From Streptomyces odontomachi (GTDB taxonomy: Bacteria; Actinomycetota; Actinomycetes; Streptomycetales; Streptomycetaceae): a DNA stretch of 64,000 bases. Positions 25,564 through 33,570 of the stretch are shown one piece after another. Location: assembly GCF_024435355.1 (NCBI RefSeq), contig NZ_JAMJWG010000001.1, forward strand, positions 744,001 to 808,000. The letters are read 5' to 3'. Each line of letters begins with the position of its first letter. The first letter of the stretch is position 1. The position numbers and the translations under genes are program-made. The notes under the pieces were generated by a model. That model ran no database searches. It was not told where the DNA came from and saw nothing but the letters and a program-made list of their open reading frames with translations.

Positions 25564-27494
25564 GCACCCCCCGCAGGACCACCGGCGAGCCGCTGCCGCG
25601 TACCGAGGAGCCCGGATCCGCCCGCCCGGGCGACGAGCCAGGCTCCGTACCGGCGGCAGCAGGGGCCGGTGCCGCATCGCCGGCGGGAGGGACGGACGCC
25701 ACCTCACCGGCACCTGGATCCGCCGCGGAGCCGGCGTCTGCTGCGAGGCCGGGGTCTGCTGCGGAGTCGGGGCCCGGTGCGGCGCCCGAGTCCGTCGCGG
25801 AGGCGGCGTCTGCTGCGAGGCCGGGGTCTGCTGCGGAGTCCGGGCCCGGTGCGGCGCCCGAGTCCATCGTGGAGGCGGCGTCTGCCGCGAGGCCGGGGTC
25901 TGCTGCGGAGTCCGGGCCCGGTGCGGCGCCCGAGTCCGTCGCGGAGGCGGCGTCTGCCGCGAGGCCGGGGTCTGCTGCGGAGTCCGGGCCCGGTGCGGCG
26001 CCCGAGTCCGCTGCGGGCGGATCCGCATCTGCGTCCGTACCCGCGTCCGCCCCGCGGGCCGGCATGTCCGCCCCGCGGGCCGGCATGTCCGCCCCGCGGG
26101 CCGGCATGCCCGCCCCGCGCGGTGCGTCGAGCGGATCGCTCTCCTGGTCGGCGGGGCCCGCTTCCGCTTCCGGTTCTTCCGCTGCCGGCTCCTCCACCGG
26201 CTCTTCTTCGGATCCTGGCTCCGGCGCCGCATCCGACTCCTCGGCATCGCCCGACCTGCTCTACTCCGAGGACGAGGAGGATCTGCGCGCGGCGGTGCGC
26301 CGACTGCTGGATGATCACTGCATCCCCGCCGAGGTCCTTGCCCGTACCGAGTCCGGCACGCCGCACGACCGCGCGCTGTGGAAGCTCCTCGCCGAGGACA
26401 TGGGGCTCGCGGGACTGCTGGTGCCCGAGTACTTCGGTGGCCAGGGCGCCACCCACCGTGAGGTAGCCGTCGTCCTGGAGGAACTGGGCCGCTCCCTGGC
26501 CCCCGTTCCCTTCCTGACCAGCGCCGTCGTCGCGACCGATGCGCTGCTGGGCTGCGTGGCTGACCACGCCGGCGTGGGACTGGGAGACGCCCTGGCGCCT
26601 GGGGACGCCGGTGCCGGCACCGAGGACGCCGGCTCGGCCACGAGCGCCGGCGGCGGCGGGTCGGACGAGCGCGGCGCCGGCGCGCCGGCCGCGGAGCTGC
26701 TGGCGGAGCTGGCCACCGGGCGCACCGTCGCCGTCCTCGCGCTGCCCTTGGCCATGGGCGCCGGGGCCTTTGCCGGCGGGGAGGCAGCGGTGGGCGCCGG
26801 CTGTCCTCGCGTTCGCCATGAAGGCGGCGCCCTGCACGGCCAGATCACCGGCGTTGCCGACGCGGCAACGGCGGACGTGCTGCTCGTCTCTGCCGACACC
26901 GGGCTGTACGCGGTGGACGTCCGGCAGGACGGGGTGGTCGTGACGGCCAGGACCTCGCTCGACGGCACCCGGCCGCTCGCCGATGTGGCCCTCACCGCAG
27001 CCCGGGGGCGGATCCTCACCGCGCACCCGCAGCGGGTTCTGCCCAGGGCCCTGGACGTGGGTGCCGGGCTGCTCGCCTCCGAACAGCTCGGCATCGCCGA
27101 CTGGTGCCTCACCGAAACCGTGCGGTACACCCGCGACCGGCACCAGTTCAACCGTCCCGTCGGCTCGTTCCAGGCGCTCAAGCACCGGCTCGCCCAGCTG
27201 TGGCTACGGATCGTGCACACCCGCGCCGCGGCCCGGAACGCCGCCGACGCGCTGGCGACCGGCAGTCCCGAGACCGTGCTCGCCGTGGCACTGGCCCAGT
27301 CCAGCGCCTCGGACACCGCCGTCCACGCCGCCGAGGAAGCCCTGCAACTGCACGGCGGCATCGGCATGACCTGGGAACACCCCGTCCACCTCTACCTGAA
27401 GCGGGCCAAGGCGAACTCGATCGCGCTGGGCACCGCCGCCCAGCACCGGCAGCGACTCGCCTCGCTCGTCGATCTGGCACCGCCCGCAGGCTAG
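25560..27494 (+). CDS. Acyl-CoA dehydrogenase with long repetitive N-terminal extension
   Basis: A 644-residue protein in which a normal acyl-CoA dehydrogenase fold (from about residue 230, DLLYSEDEEDLRAAV) is preceded by some 229 residues of Ala, Pro, Ser, Gly and Glu. This extension is built from four 24-residue repeats (72 nt each) and then 7-residue SAPRAGM-type repeats. A further Gly/Ala-rich insert lies around residues 345-385. The C-terminal half has the family motifs RYTRDRHQFNRPVGSFQALKH and LHGGIGMTWEHP. The start at ATG 25560 overlaps the upstream stop (ATGA), so translation through the repeats is expected. It probably pairs with the preceding dehydrogenase as a heteromeric enzyme. 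The stop TAG lies within the left end of a MITE-like element. Confidence 0.85.
   Translation: MSTPRRTTGEPLPRTEEPGSARPGDEPGSVPAAAGAGAASPAGGTDATSPAPGSAAEPASAARPGSAAESGPGAAPESVAEAASAARPGSAAESGPGAAPESIVEAASAARPGSAAESGPGAAPESVAEAASAARPGSAAESGPGAAPESAAGGSASASVPASAPRAGMSAPRAGMSAPRAGMPAPRGASSGSLSWSAGPASASGSSAAGSSTGSSSDPGSGAASDSSASPDLLYSEDEEDLRAAVRRLLDDHCIPAEVLARTESGTPHDRALWKLLAEDMGLAGLLVPEYFGGQGATHREVAVVLEELGRSLAPVPFLTSAVVATDALLGCVADHAGVGLGDALAPGDAGAGTEDAGSATSAGGGGSDERGAGAPAAELLAELATGRTVAVLALPLAMGAGAFAGGEAAVGAGCPRVRHEGGALHGQITGVADAATADVLLVSADTGLYAVDVRQDGVVVTARTSLDGTRPLADVALTAARGRILTAHPQRVLPRALDVGAGLLASEQLGIADWCLTETVRYTRDRHQFNRPVGSFQALKHRLAQLWLRIVHTRAAARNAADALATGSPETVLAVALAQSSASDTAVHAAEEALQLHGGIGMTWEHPVHLYLKRAKANSIALGTAAQHRQRLASLVDLAPPAG
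25734..26021 (+). repeat. Four 72-bp tandem repeats, coding
   Basis: Units begin at 25734, 25806, 25878 and 25950 and are almost identical; the fourth diverges at its 3' end. Each encodes a 24-residue Ala/Ser/Pro/Gly/Glu unit starting SAARPGSAAESGPG. Copy number can be expected to vary between strains. Confidence 0.92.
26044..26121 (+). repeat. 21-bp tandem repeats, coding
   Basis: About three and a half copies of a 21-nt unit containing CCCGCGGGCCGGCATG, encoding SAPRAGM repeats just before the Ser-rich linker to the dehydrogenase domain. Confidence 0.85.
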
Positions 27495-27669
27495 GCCCTG
27501 TCGTCAAACTCCCGTCTGCCCGGCGACGCCATGCACGCCCTCTCGCCGCACCGGGCACAAGCCCACGTACATCCAGTACGCGGACTCGCGCCCGCCGCGC
27601 CGAGAGCACGCACCTGACGCCGCCAGGCCGCCCTTCGGGCAACAACGGGAGTTTGACGACAGGACCTAG
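27491..27669. mobile_element. MITE-like element, 179 bp, CTAG ends
   Basis: Left end 27491-27515 and right end 27645-27669 are 25-bp inverted repeats with one mismatch, each containing the core GTCGTCAAACTCCCGT or its complement and each bounded by CTAG. CTAG duplications are made by IS5-group transposases. The 129-bp interior encodes no transposase. The left CTAG supplies the TAG stop of the upstream acyl-CoA dehydrogenase. It is therefore a non-autonomous element or solo derivative of an IS. Confidence 0.78.
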
Positions 27670-27720
27670 GCCGGCCACCGCCGTGGGCGCGTTCGGCACC
27701 CAGCGTGACGCGACGGCTTC

Positions 27721-27777
27721 GGGCCCGGGGTAGCGCCTCGGGCCTGAGGTAGCGCCTAGGGCCCGAGGTAGCGCTGG
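27721..27777. repeat. Three 19-bp direct repeats
   Basis: Units 27721-27739, 27740-27758 and 27759-27777 share GGGCC(C/T)G(A/G)GGTAGCGC. They are non-coding and lie about 300 nt upstream of the gene at 28081. The rest of 27670-28080 shows no gene; the tract could hold operator iterons or simply be a decayed repeat. Confidence 0.75.
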
Positions 27778-28080
27778 GGCCGAGAACGCGACCGAGAGCC
27801 AGACGCGGGCGGGCCGTTTGAGCCGGGATCGGGCGCCGTCCGGCCCCTGTCCCAGGGGAGCGGGGAGTGATCCAAGTCCCGTCCGGTGGCTGACCGCGCC
27901 TGGGGGGCGGGTGACGAAACTCACCCGATGCCAAGTTCGGCCGTCTGAACGCCGCGTGGACCGCGCGCGGCGTGAACCGCTGGCGGCGAGCAGGTCAACT
28001 CCCCATCGGCGTGTGCTTCCGCGGCGCCCGGGCCCCCATACTCTCTGGGGTCCCGACCGGTACGTCCCAGGAGGCAGCGC

Positions 28081-28935
28081 ATGGCCGACCCCACTCGCCG
28101 CAGAGCCCTCGCCACGCTGGGTGCCGCCCTTGCCTGGGGTACCGCGAGCCCCGCCGCGACCGCGTGGGCGCTCGACGGTCCGCGCGGTCGTCCGCTGCCC
28201 CGCGCTCACGCGCACAACGACTACGACCACCCCCAACCTCTCTTCGACGCCCTAGACCATCGCTTCGGCAGCATCGAAGCGGACATCCACCTGGTCGACG
28301 GTGCGCTGCTGGTCGGCCACGATGCGGCGGACCTCGATCCCGCCCACACCCTCGAATCGCTCTATCTGGACCCCCTCCACGCCCTCGTCAAGACCAACCA
28401 GGGGTCCGTCTACCAGGGCTGGCCGACCCCCGTGCAACTGCTCATCGACATCAAGACCGACGGCGCCGCCACCTACCTGGAACTAGACCGTCACCTCCGG
28501 CGCTACCAGCAGATCCTCACCGCATACCGGCACGGCAAGGTGCATCAGGGACCGGTCACCGCCGTCGTCTCCGGTGCCCGCGGCACCCGTGCGCCCCTCG
28601 CGGCGCAGCAGGTCCGCCACGCCTTCTGCGACGGACATCTGACCGACCTCGGCAGCTCGGCCTCCGTCACCCCGCTGATCAGCGAGGACTGGACGGCCGC
28701 CTTCACCTGGCGGGGCAACGGGCCCTTTCCCGCCGAGGAACGTGCCAAGTTGCGGAAGATCGTCTCCACCGCCCATGCGCACCGGCAGCGTGTCCGCTTC
28801 TGGTCCACCCCGGACGGAGCGGGCCCGGACCGCGAAGCCCTCTGGCGTGAGCTCTACGACGCGGGAACCGACCTGCTCAACACCGACGATCTGGCCGGCC
28901 TCGAGATGTTCCTCACTGCACGCGGCGGGCACTGA
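28081..28935 (+). CDS. Secreted PI-PLC / glycerophosphodiesterase-like protein
   Basis: A 284-residue protein with an N-terminal export signal (TRRRALATLGAALAWG, Ala-rich to about residue 29) and a TIM-barrel phosphodiesterase-like core. HAHNDY (about 42-47), IEADIHLVDGALLVGHD and LIDIKTD match the PLC-like phosphodiesterase superfamily branch that includes the eukaryotic AIM6-like proteins. The true substrate is unknown; phospholipid or cell-wall glycerophosphodiesters are possible. The ATG at 28081 has AGGAGG about 10 nt upstream. The gene stands alone after the MITE and the 19-bp repeats. The Arg-Arg pair suggests Tat export but lacks a full consensus. Confidence 0.78.
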   Translation: MADPTRRRALATLGAALAWGTASPAATAWALDGPRGRPLPRAHAHNDYDHPQPLFDALDHRFGSIEADIHLVDGALLVGHDAADLDPAHTLESLYLDPLHALVKTNQGSVYQGWPTPVQLLIDIKTDGAATYLELDRHLRRYQQILTAYRHGKVHQGPVTAVVSGARGTRAPLAAQQVRHAFCDGHLTDLGSSASVTPLISEDWTAAFTWRGNGPFPAEERAKLRKIVSTAHAHRQRVRFWSTPDGAGPDREALWRELYDAGTDLLNTDDLAGLEMFLTARGGH

Positions 28936-29210
28936 CTCCCTCCTGGCCTGCGCCGCCTTCGTCCTGCTCACCGGACCGCCCGGTTCGTGACATACCCCTT
29001 CGGCACCCGTGGACGCCGCCCTCGACTCTCGGCCCTGGGGCGGGACGGGAGCCGGTCGACCGAACAGGCAGGCGCCGGACGGTGATCCGTGCGCACGTCG
29101 CCCGTGGACACCACCCGTTCGGCGGACACGCCGGTCGGCCGGACGGGCCCCGTGCTGCGCCACACTTACCGCCGAGAGCCATGGTGTCGACGTGGCGCGG
29201 GAGGATGACG

Positions 29211-29405
29211 ATGGCGATTTCCATCTCGGCGGTGCTGCTTCTTCTGATCCTGGCCGTGATCTTCATGCGTAACGGCGCACTCAAGACGTCGCACGCCGTG
29301 GTCTGCATCCTGCTCGGCTTCTACCTGGCGAGCACGCACATGGCACCGACCATCCAGGACGGTCTGGCGGCCACCGCCGACATCGTGAGCCGTCTGGACC
29401 CCTGA
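29211..29405 (+). CDS. Small membrane protein, unknown function
   Basis: A 64-residue protein with two hydrophobic segments: residues about 3-18 and about 26-42. The segment HAVVCILLGFYLASTHMAPTI and the run after it look conserved in character with small streptomycete membrane proteins I cannot name. The ATG at 29211 follows GGGAGG (29199-29204) by 6 nt; the earlier in-frame ATG at 29205 touches that site and is less likely. It has no operon partner. Positions 28936-29210 carry no other gene that I can support. Confidence 0.65.
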   Translation: MAISISAVLLLLILAVIFMRNGALKTSHAVVCILLGFYLASTHMAPTIQDGLAATADIVSRLDP

Positions 29406-29576
29406 CCCCGCTGCCATGCCTGAGCCTGCGCCGCGCGAGCAGCCCGGGCCGGGGGTCGTCCTCCGCCCTGAGCCCGGGTGCCGGAGTCGGAGCCGGCCCG
29501 GGCGCAGAGGTCCCGCGCCCGGGCCGGGGACGATGGCCCGGGCGCAGGCCGGTGCCGTCGTCAGCCGTTCAGGCCG

Positions 29577-30191
29577 TCAGATCCTGCCCAGCGCGGCCGC
29601 GTTGACGAGGCTGATGTACCTGGCCCAGTCCCAGTACGGTCCCGGGTCCGTGTGGGTGGCTCCGGGCACTTCGACGTGTCCGATGATGGTCTCGTGGTTG
29701 ATGGGGATGCCGTACTTGCCGCAGATCGTCGCGGTGAGTTTCGCCGACTGGGTGTAGAGCGCGTCGGTGAAGTACTCCGGTTGGTCCACCCAGCCCTCGT
29801 GCTCGATGCCGATGCTGCGTGTGTTGTAGTCCCAGTTGCCCGCGTGCCAGGCGATGTCGTGCTCGCGGACGCACTGCGCGATATGGCCGTCGTTCGAACG
29901 GACCACGTAGTGCGCCGACACCTCCCTCGACGGGTCCTGGAAGATCTTTATGGCGTCGCTCCAGTACTCCTGCGTGACGTGGATGACCACGTAGTCGATG
30001 GGGTACGTGCTGGGCCGGTTGGACGCCGTGTAGTTCGACGTGCTGGCCGGGAACGACTCGGCTGATGGGTAGTCGACCGCGCGCAGTGCCTCTGCGGGCG
30101 AGGTCGCCGTCAGCGCGGTGGGCACTGCGGCGAGTGCGGCGCCCTGGAGGAGTCTGCGCCGGCTGAGGAAGGAGGATCTGGCACGTTCCAT
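29577..30191 (-). CDS. Tat-exported N-acetylmuramoyl-L-alanine amidase
   Basis: A 204-residue zinc amidase of the Amidase_2/PGRP family that would cleave the muramic acid-alanine bond in peptidoglycan. The signal contains LSRRRLLQG (residues 8-16) and an Ala-rich stretch, so Tat export is likely. The zinc ligands are expected in YVVIHVTQ (first His) and GATHTDPGPYW (last His), with AWHAGNW and SIGIEHEG forming the active groove. The ATG at 30191 was chosen because it begins just ahead of the signal; in-frame sequence to 30269 adds a Pro-rich tail. No wall-binding domain is seen. Confidence 0.87.
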   Translation of the reverse strand: MERARSSFLSRRRLLQGAALAAVPTALTATSPAEALRAVDYPSAESFPASTSNYTASNRPSTYPIDYVVIHVTQEYWSDAIKIFQDPSREVSAHYVVRSNDGHIAQCVREHDIAWHAGNWDYNTRSIGIEHEGWVDQPEYFTDALYTQSAKLTATICGKYGIPINHETIIGHVEVPGATHTDPGPYWDWARYISLVNAAALGRI

Positions 30192-30374
30192 GGTTGGCCT
30201 GCCTTTCGGTGGGGGTACTGACAGGGCGGATCCGAGCGGTGGTGCGGTGGTGCGGTCAGGAGCGGCCACGGACCCGGCGGTTCGGGCCCTGGCAGCCGCA
30301 CGGGCGGTGCAGACGGTGCGGTACCGGATGGAGACTCGCGGCGGCAGTGCGGAGCTGGACGAGCGTGGTCCGGA

Positions 30375-30596
30375 TCAGAGGGGAGACATGGCTGCGGCGG
30401 TCCGCCGCGGGCGCGCACGCAACCCTTGGCGGCCACGACGGTCCGGCAGCCGCTCCCTGCGGAGCACGGCCACGCCCTCCTCGGACCGATCGAGCACGGC
30501 GCCCGGGCCGATGCGGGCCTTCGGCGGGGCACCACCGAACGCCCAGCCGCACTCGTCCGGTCGCGGTCGCACCGTCAGGACCCTGGCATCACTCAT
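30375..30596 (-). pseudogene. N-terminal relic of an acetamidase/formamidase gene
   Basis: A 73-codon frame starts at ATG 30596, overlapping the permease stop in ATGA, as an intact coupled gene would. Its first 40 or so residues, MSDARVLTVRPRPDECGWAF followed by GGAPPKARIGPGAVLD, resemble the start of streptomycete acetamidase/formamidase proteins, which often follow APC permeases. After about residue 42 the resemblance ends and the frame becomes Arg-rich before stopping. A full-length enzyme is over 300 residues. I therefore read it as a truncated relic. The remaining gap (30192-30374) shows no gene. Confidence 0.5.
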
Positions 30597-32086
30597 CGCG
30601 GCTGGGCTCCCCTCTGCGCGGACTCGAAGGCGGGGTCCTCGTCGAGGTGGACACGTGCCGTGTCGGCTATGCGCTGCGGATGGCGGCGTATCAGGATGGC
30701 CAGGACCACGACTCCGGCCAGCAGCCAGACACCCACGACCGGGCCCGCATAGGACACGGGCGCGCTGAGCTTCGACACGAAGTCGAACACCGGCAGCCCG
30801 GCCGCCGTGCACAGTGCCGGCACGAAGGCGACGATGCCCAGTACGGGGAAGACCACATGGCGTAGGGGATGCAGCGCCGCGCGTCGATGGCGGAGGAAGT
30901 AACCGGCGCAGGAGGCGTTGGTGATGATGTAGACGCCGATGACGACAGTGACGATCATGGTTGCCAGCAGCAGAAACGCCGTCTGGGGGTCGTATCCGAA
31001 GCCCAGGCCCAGCATCACGGCGACCGCCACCACGAACTGCACGGCCACCCCGGCGACGGGGGCGCGGCGCACCGGGTGGAGACGCTTGAACGCACTCGGG
31101 AACACCCCGATACGTGCCAGGGCGTAGGCGGTGCGGGTCGACACGTTCGCGCAGGCGTTGGCATTGGCGATGGTCGAATTCACCACGGCAAGGAACACCA
31201 GCACCCAGAACAAGCCGAACGACCCGCGGGCCACCCCTTCCCAGGACGCTGCCCCGGAGGCGCCGAACGCCTCGAACCTCCCGGGGCCGATGTACACGTC
31301 CATCGCGTAGGTCGTCAGCACGTAGAACAACCCGATGGCCAGTGCCGCGCCGAGCACTGCGCGGTGCAGGGTGCGGCGTGGCTCACGGGTCTCCTCGGCG
31401 AGCGGGGCGGCGGCCTCGAAGCCGGCGAAGGCCAGCACCGTGTACACCGAGCCGGCGAAGACGCCGCTGATGCCCTCGTGAGCCGTCGGAGTGTGGCCGG
31501 AGCCGAACACCGAGAGCGTGTTGTCGCCGCCCGCCTTCACGATCAAGAGGCCGGCGAAGACCAGCAGCACCGCCACTTCGAACACGCCGAGCACCGTGCC
31601 GAAGCGCGCCGAGGCACGCACACCGAAGTATCCCGCCGCGGCGATGATCAGTGCGCCGGCCAGCGACCACGGCCACCACAGGTCACCGGGGTACGAGGAC
31701 CACTCCTCGTGCAGGGTGCCCGCGGTGGTGAAGCCCAACTGGAGTAGCAGCAGGGGAGGCACCAGGGCCTCCACGCACACATAGCCCCAGCCGACCAGGA
31801 ACCCGACGGCCGGATGCAGCCCACGCGCCGCGTAGGTGGCCACCGATCCGGCCGCGGGCAACTCCCGTGCCAGATCGGCCACGCATGATGCTGTGAACAG
31901 GCACGCGACCAGCGCGATCAGCACTGACAGGGGCAGGCTTCCCCCCGCGAAAGCGGTACCGGCCGGAATGGAAGCGGCGACCGCGGCTGCCGGTGCCATG
32001 GCGGTGACGCTCTGGAACAGCACGTCGCTGAGGCCGATCGCCCCGCGTCGCAGGCCCGTGTCCGCCTGATGGGTCTGCTGCGGCAT
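30593..32086 (-). CDS. APC-family amino acid / amide permease
   Basis: A 497-residue integral membrane transporter of the amino acid-polyamine-organocation superfamily with about 12 hydrophobic segments. The first transmembrane helix region LSDVLFQSVTAMAPAAAVAA contains the unwound substrate-binding stretch, and FAGFEAAAPLAEETREPRRT in helix 6-loop is characteristic. The ATG at 32086 follows GGAGGGGG and gives MPQQTHQADTG; frames reaching 32287 extend beyond the family N-terminus. The relic at 30596 suggests it once served an amidase substrate. A TGTGA-N10-TCACA palindrome (32136-32155) lies about 50 nt upstream. Confidence 0.87.
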   Translation of the reverse strand: MPQQTHQADTGLRRGAIGLSDVLFQSVTAMAPAAAVAASIPAGTAFAGGSLPLSVLIALVACLFTASCVADLARELPAAGSVATYAARGLHPAVGFLVGWGYVCVEALVPPLLLLQLGFTTAGTLHEEWSSYPGDLWWPWSLAGALIIAAAGYFGVRASARFGTVLGVFEVAVLLVFAGLLIVKAGGDNTLSVFGSGHTPTAHEGISGVFAGSVYTVLAFAGFEAAAPLAEETREPRRTLHRAVLGAALAIGLFYVLTTYAMDVYIGPGRFEAFGASGAASWEGVARGSFGLFWVLVFLAVVNSTIANANACANVSTRTAYALARIGVFPSAFKRLHPVRRAPVAGVAVQFVVAVAVMLGLGFGYDPQTAFLLLATMIVTVVIGVYIITNASCAGYFLRHRRAALHPLRHVVFPVLGIVAFVPALCTAAGLPVFDFVSKLSAPVSYAGPVVGVWLLAGVVVLAILIRRHPQRIADTARVHLDEDPAFESAQRGAQPR

Positions 32087-32135
32087 TGCACACCCCCTCC
32101 CGGGTCGCCGGACGGCGCTCGTCGGTGTCCACGCG

Positions 32136-32155
32136 TGTGAGTTACGCGCGTCACA
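32136..32155. promoter_or_regulatory. Palindrome upstream of the permease, possible Crp-like site
   Basis: TGTGA (32136-32140) and TCACA (32151-32155) flank GTTACGCGCG. The right part GTTACGCGCGTCAC is one mismatch from the recalled streptomycete Crp motif GTG-N6-GNCAC. It lies 50-70 nt before the permease start on the minus strand, close to where a promoter should be. Confidence 0.4.
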
Positions 32156-32306
32156 TACGGTACGAGCACGGGAGGTTGACGCGGAAGAGTGCACGACGAA
32201 TCTGGGGACGACCACAAGAATGTGAATAACTTCGTCCCCCACACGGGTGATTGAGGGCCGCCGGACGCGGCACCACGTCCCGATCACCCGGCGACCGGCA
32301 GTCGCC

Positions 32307-33512
32307 TCACGCTCCGTTGACCGACCCGTTCGCCACTCCGGCCGGATCGTCCAGTACCGCCCGTACGACGGAGTGCGCGGCGCCCAGCAACGGTCCCTCG
32401 GAACCGAGCGGGGAGATGGCTATCGGACATGCCGGGCCCGCGGTGCGGCGCTCCAGCTCACCTCGGAGCGAAGGCAACAACCAGGGCGCCAGATGTGACA
32501 GTGCGCCACCGAGCACGACACACTGCGGATCGAGCAGGTTGACCGTGCCGGTCAGCGCGATGCCCAAGGCCGTGCCCGCATCGTGCAGAGCCTGGCGCAC
32601 CTGCGCATCGCCGGTGGCTGCGAGCTCCGCGAGCAGACCCACGCGCCCTTCGCCGGGGTCGAGGCCGGCGGCGCGCAGCACTGCCTCCTCACCCGCGAAC
32701 TGCTCCAGGCAGCCACGTCCACCGCAGGCGCACGGCGGACCGTCGGGGTGCACCGGCACATGGCCCAGCTCGCCCGCGAAGCCACGCGTCCCGCGCAGCA
32801 GGCGCCCGTCGACGACCACTGCCGCACCGATACCGATCTCGGCGGAGACGTGGACGAAGTCACCCGGGACCTGCTCGCCGAGCCACAGTTCGGCGAGCGC
32901 GCCGAGGTTGGCCTCGTTGTCCACGGTCAGCCGGTGCAGAGACGGCAACAGGGGGCTGAGGTCGGTGTCGTGCCAGTCCAGGTTGGGGGCACGCACCACC
33001 GTGCGCGTGTCACGGGCCACCAGGCCGGGAACCGCGACCGCGAGCCCGGCCGGGCGCAGGCCCTCCCGGTCGGCCTGCTCGACCACCTGCTCCACCAGTG
33101 CCGTGAGGTCGGCGATCACCGGATCCGGAGCGCGTCCGCGGTTGCTGACGTGCCGTTCGGCGCGGGCACGCACCTCGCCGCGCAGGTCGACCAGACAGAC
33201 CGCGAGATGGTCCACGCCCACCTCCGCGCCGATCCCGGCGGGACCGCGGCCGCTGACGGCCAGCGCCGAGCCGGGCCGGCCGACCCGCCCCGGCCGCTCG
33301 GGACCGAGCTCTTCGAGGAGACCGGCGCGGATCAACTCGTCCACCAGAGTGGAGACCGCGGCCCGGGTCAGGCCGATCCGGGAGGCCACTGCGGCCCGCG
33401 ACATCGGTCCGTCCGCGGCGATCGTGTGCATGACCCGGGACAGATTGCGGCGGCGCATGCCCTGCTGAGTGTCGGGGGTGCCGGCGCGCGTCTCGTGCAG
33501 GGGAGCGGTCAT
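32307..33512 (-). CDS. ROK-family repressor, probable xylose regulator
   Basis: A 401-residue regulator with an N-terminal winged helix (MSRAAVASRIGLTRAAVSTL, about 37-56) followed by a ROK sugar-kinase-like domain. The zinc motif appears as HPDGPPCACGGRGCLEQ (about 252-268). ROK proteins of this layout include XylR and NagC. It is 58 nt downstream of xylB on the same strand and probably represses xylA and xylB in the absence of xylose, binding the palindrome near 35145-35168. The ATG at 33512 gives MTAPLHETRA; longer frames upstream invade the xylB end. Confidence 0.88.
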   Translation of the reverse strand: MTAPLHETRAGTPDTQQGMRRRNLSRVMHTIAADGPMSRAAVASRIGLTRAAVSTLVDELIRAGLLEELGPERPGRVGRPGSALAVSGRGPAGIGAEVGVDHLAVCLVDLRGEVRARAERHVSNRGRAPDPVIADLTALVEQVVEQADREGLRPAGLAVAVPGLVARDTRTVVRAPNLDWHDTDLSPLLPSLHRLTVDNEANLGALAELWLGEQVPGDFVHVSAEIGIGAAVVVDGRLLRGTRGFAGELGHVPVHPDGPPCACGGRGCLEQFAGEEAVLRAAGLDPGEGRVGLLAELAATGDAQVRQALHDAGTALGIALTGTVNLLDPQCVVLGGALSHLAPWLLPSLRGELERRTAGPACPIAISPLGSEGPLLGAAHSVVRAVLDDPAGVANGSVNGA

Positions 33513-33570
33513 GCGAGGGCCGGCCCTCCGTGCGGGAGGCGCGCTGCCCCGGGTCTGGTCGATGCTCCGA

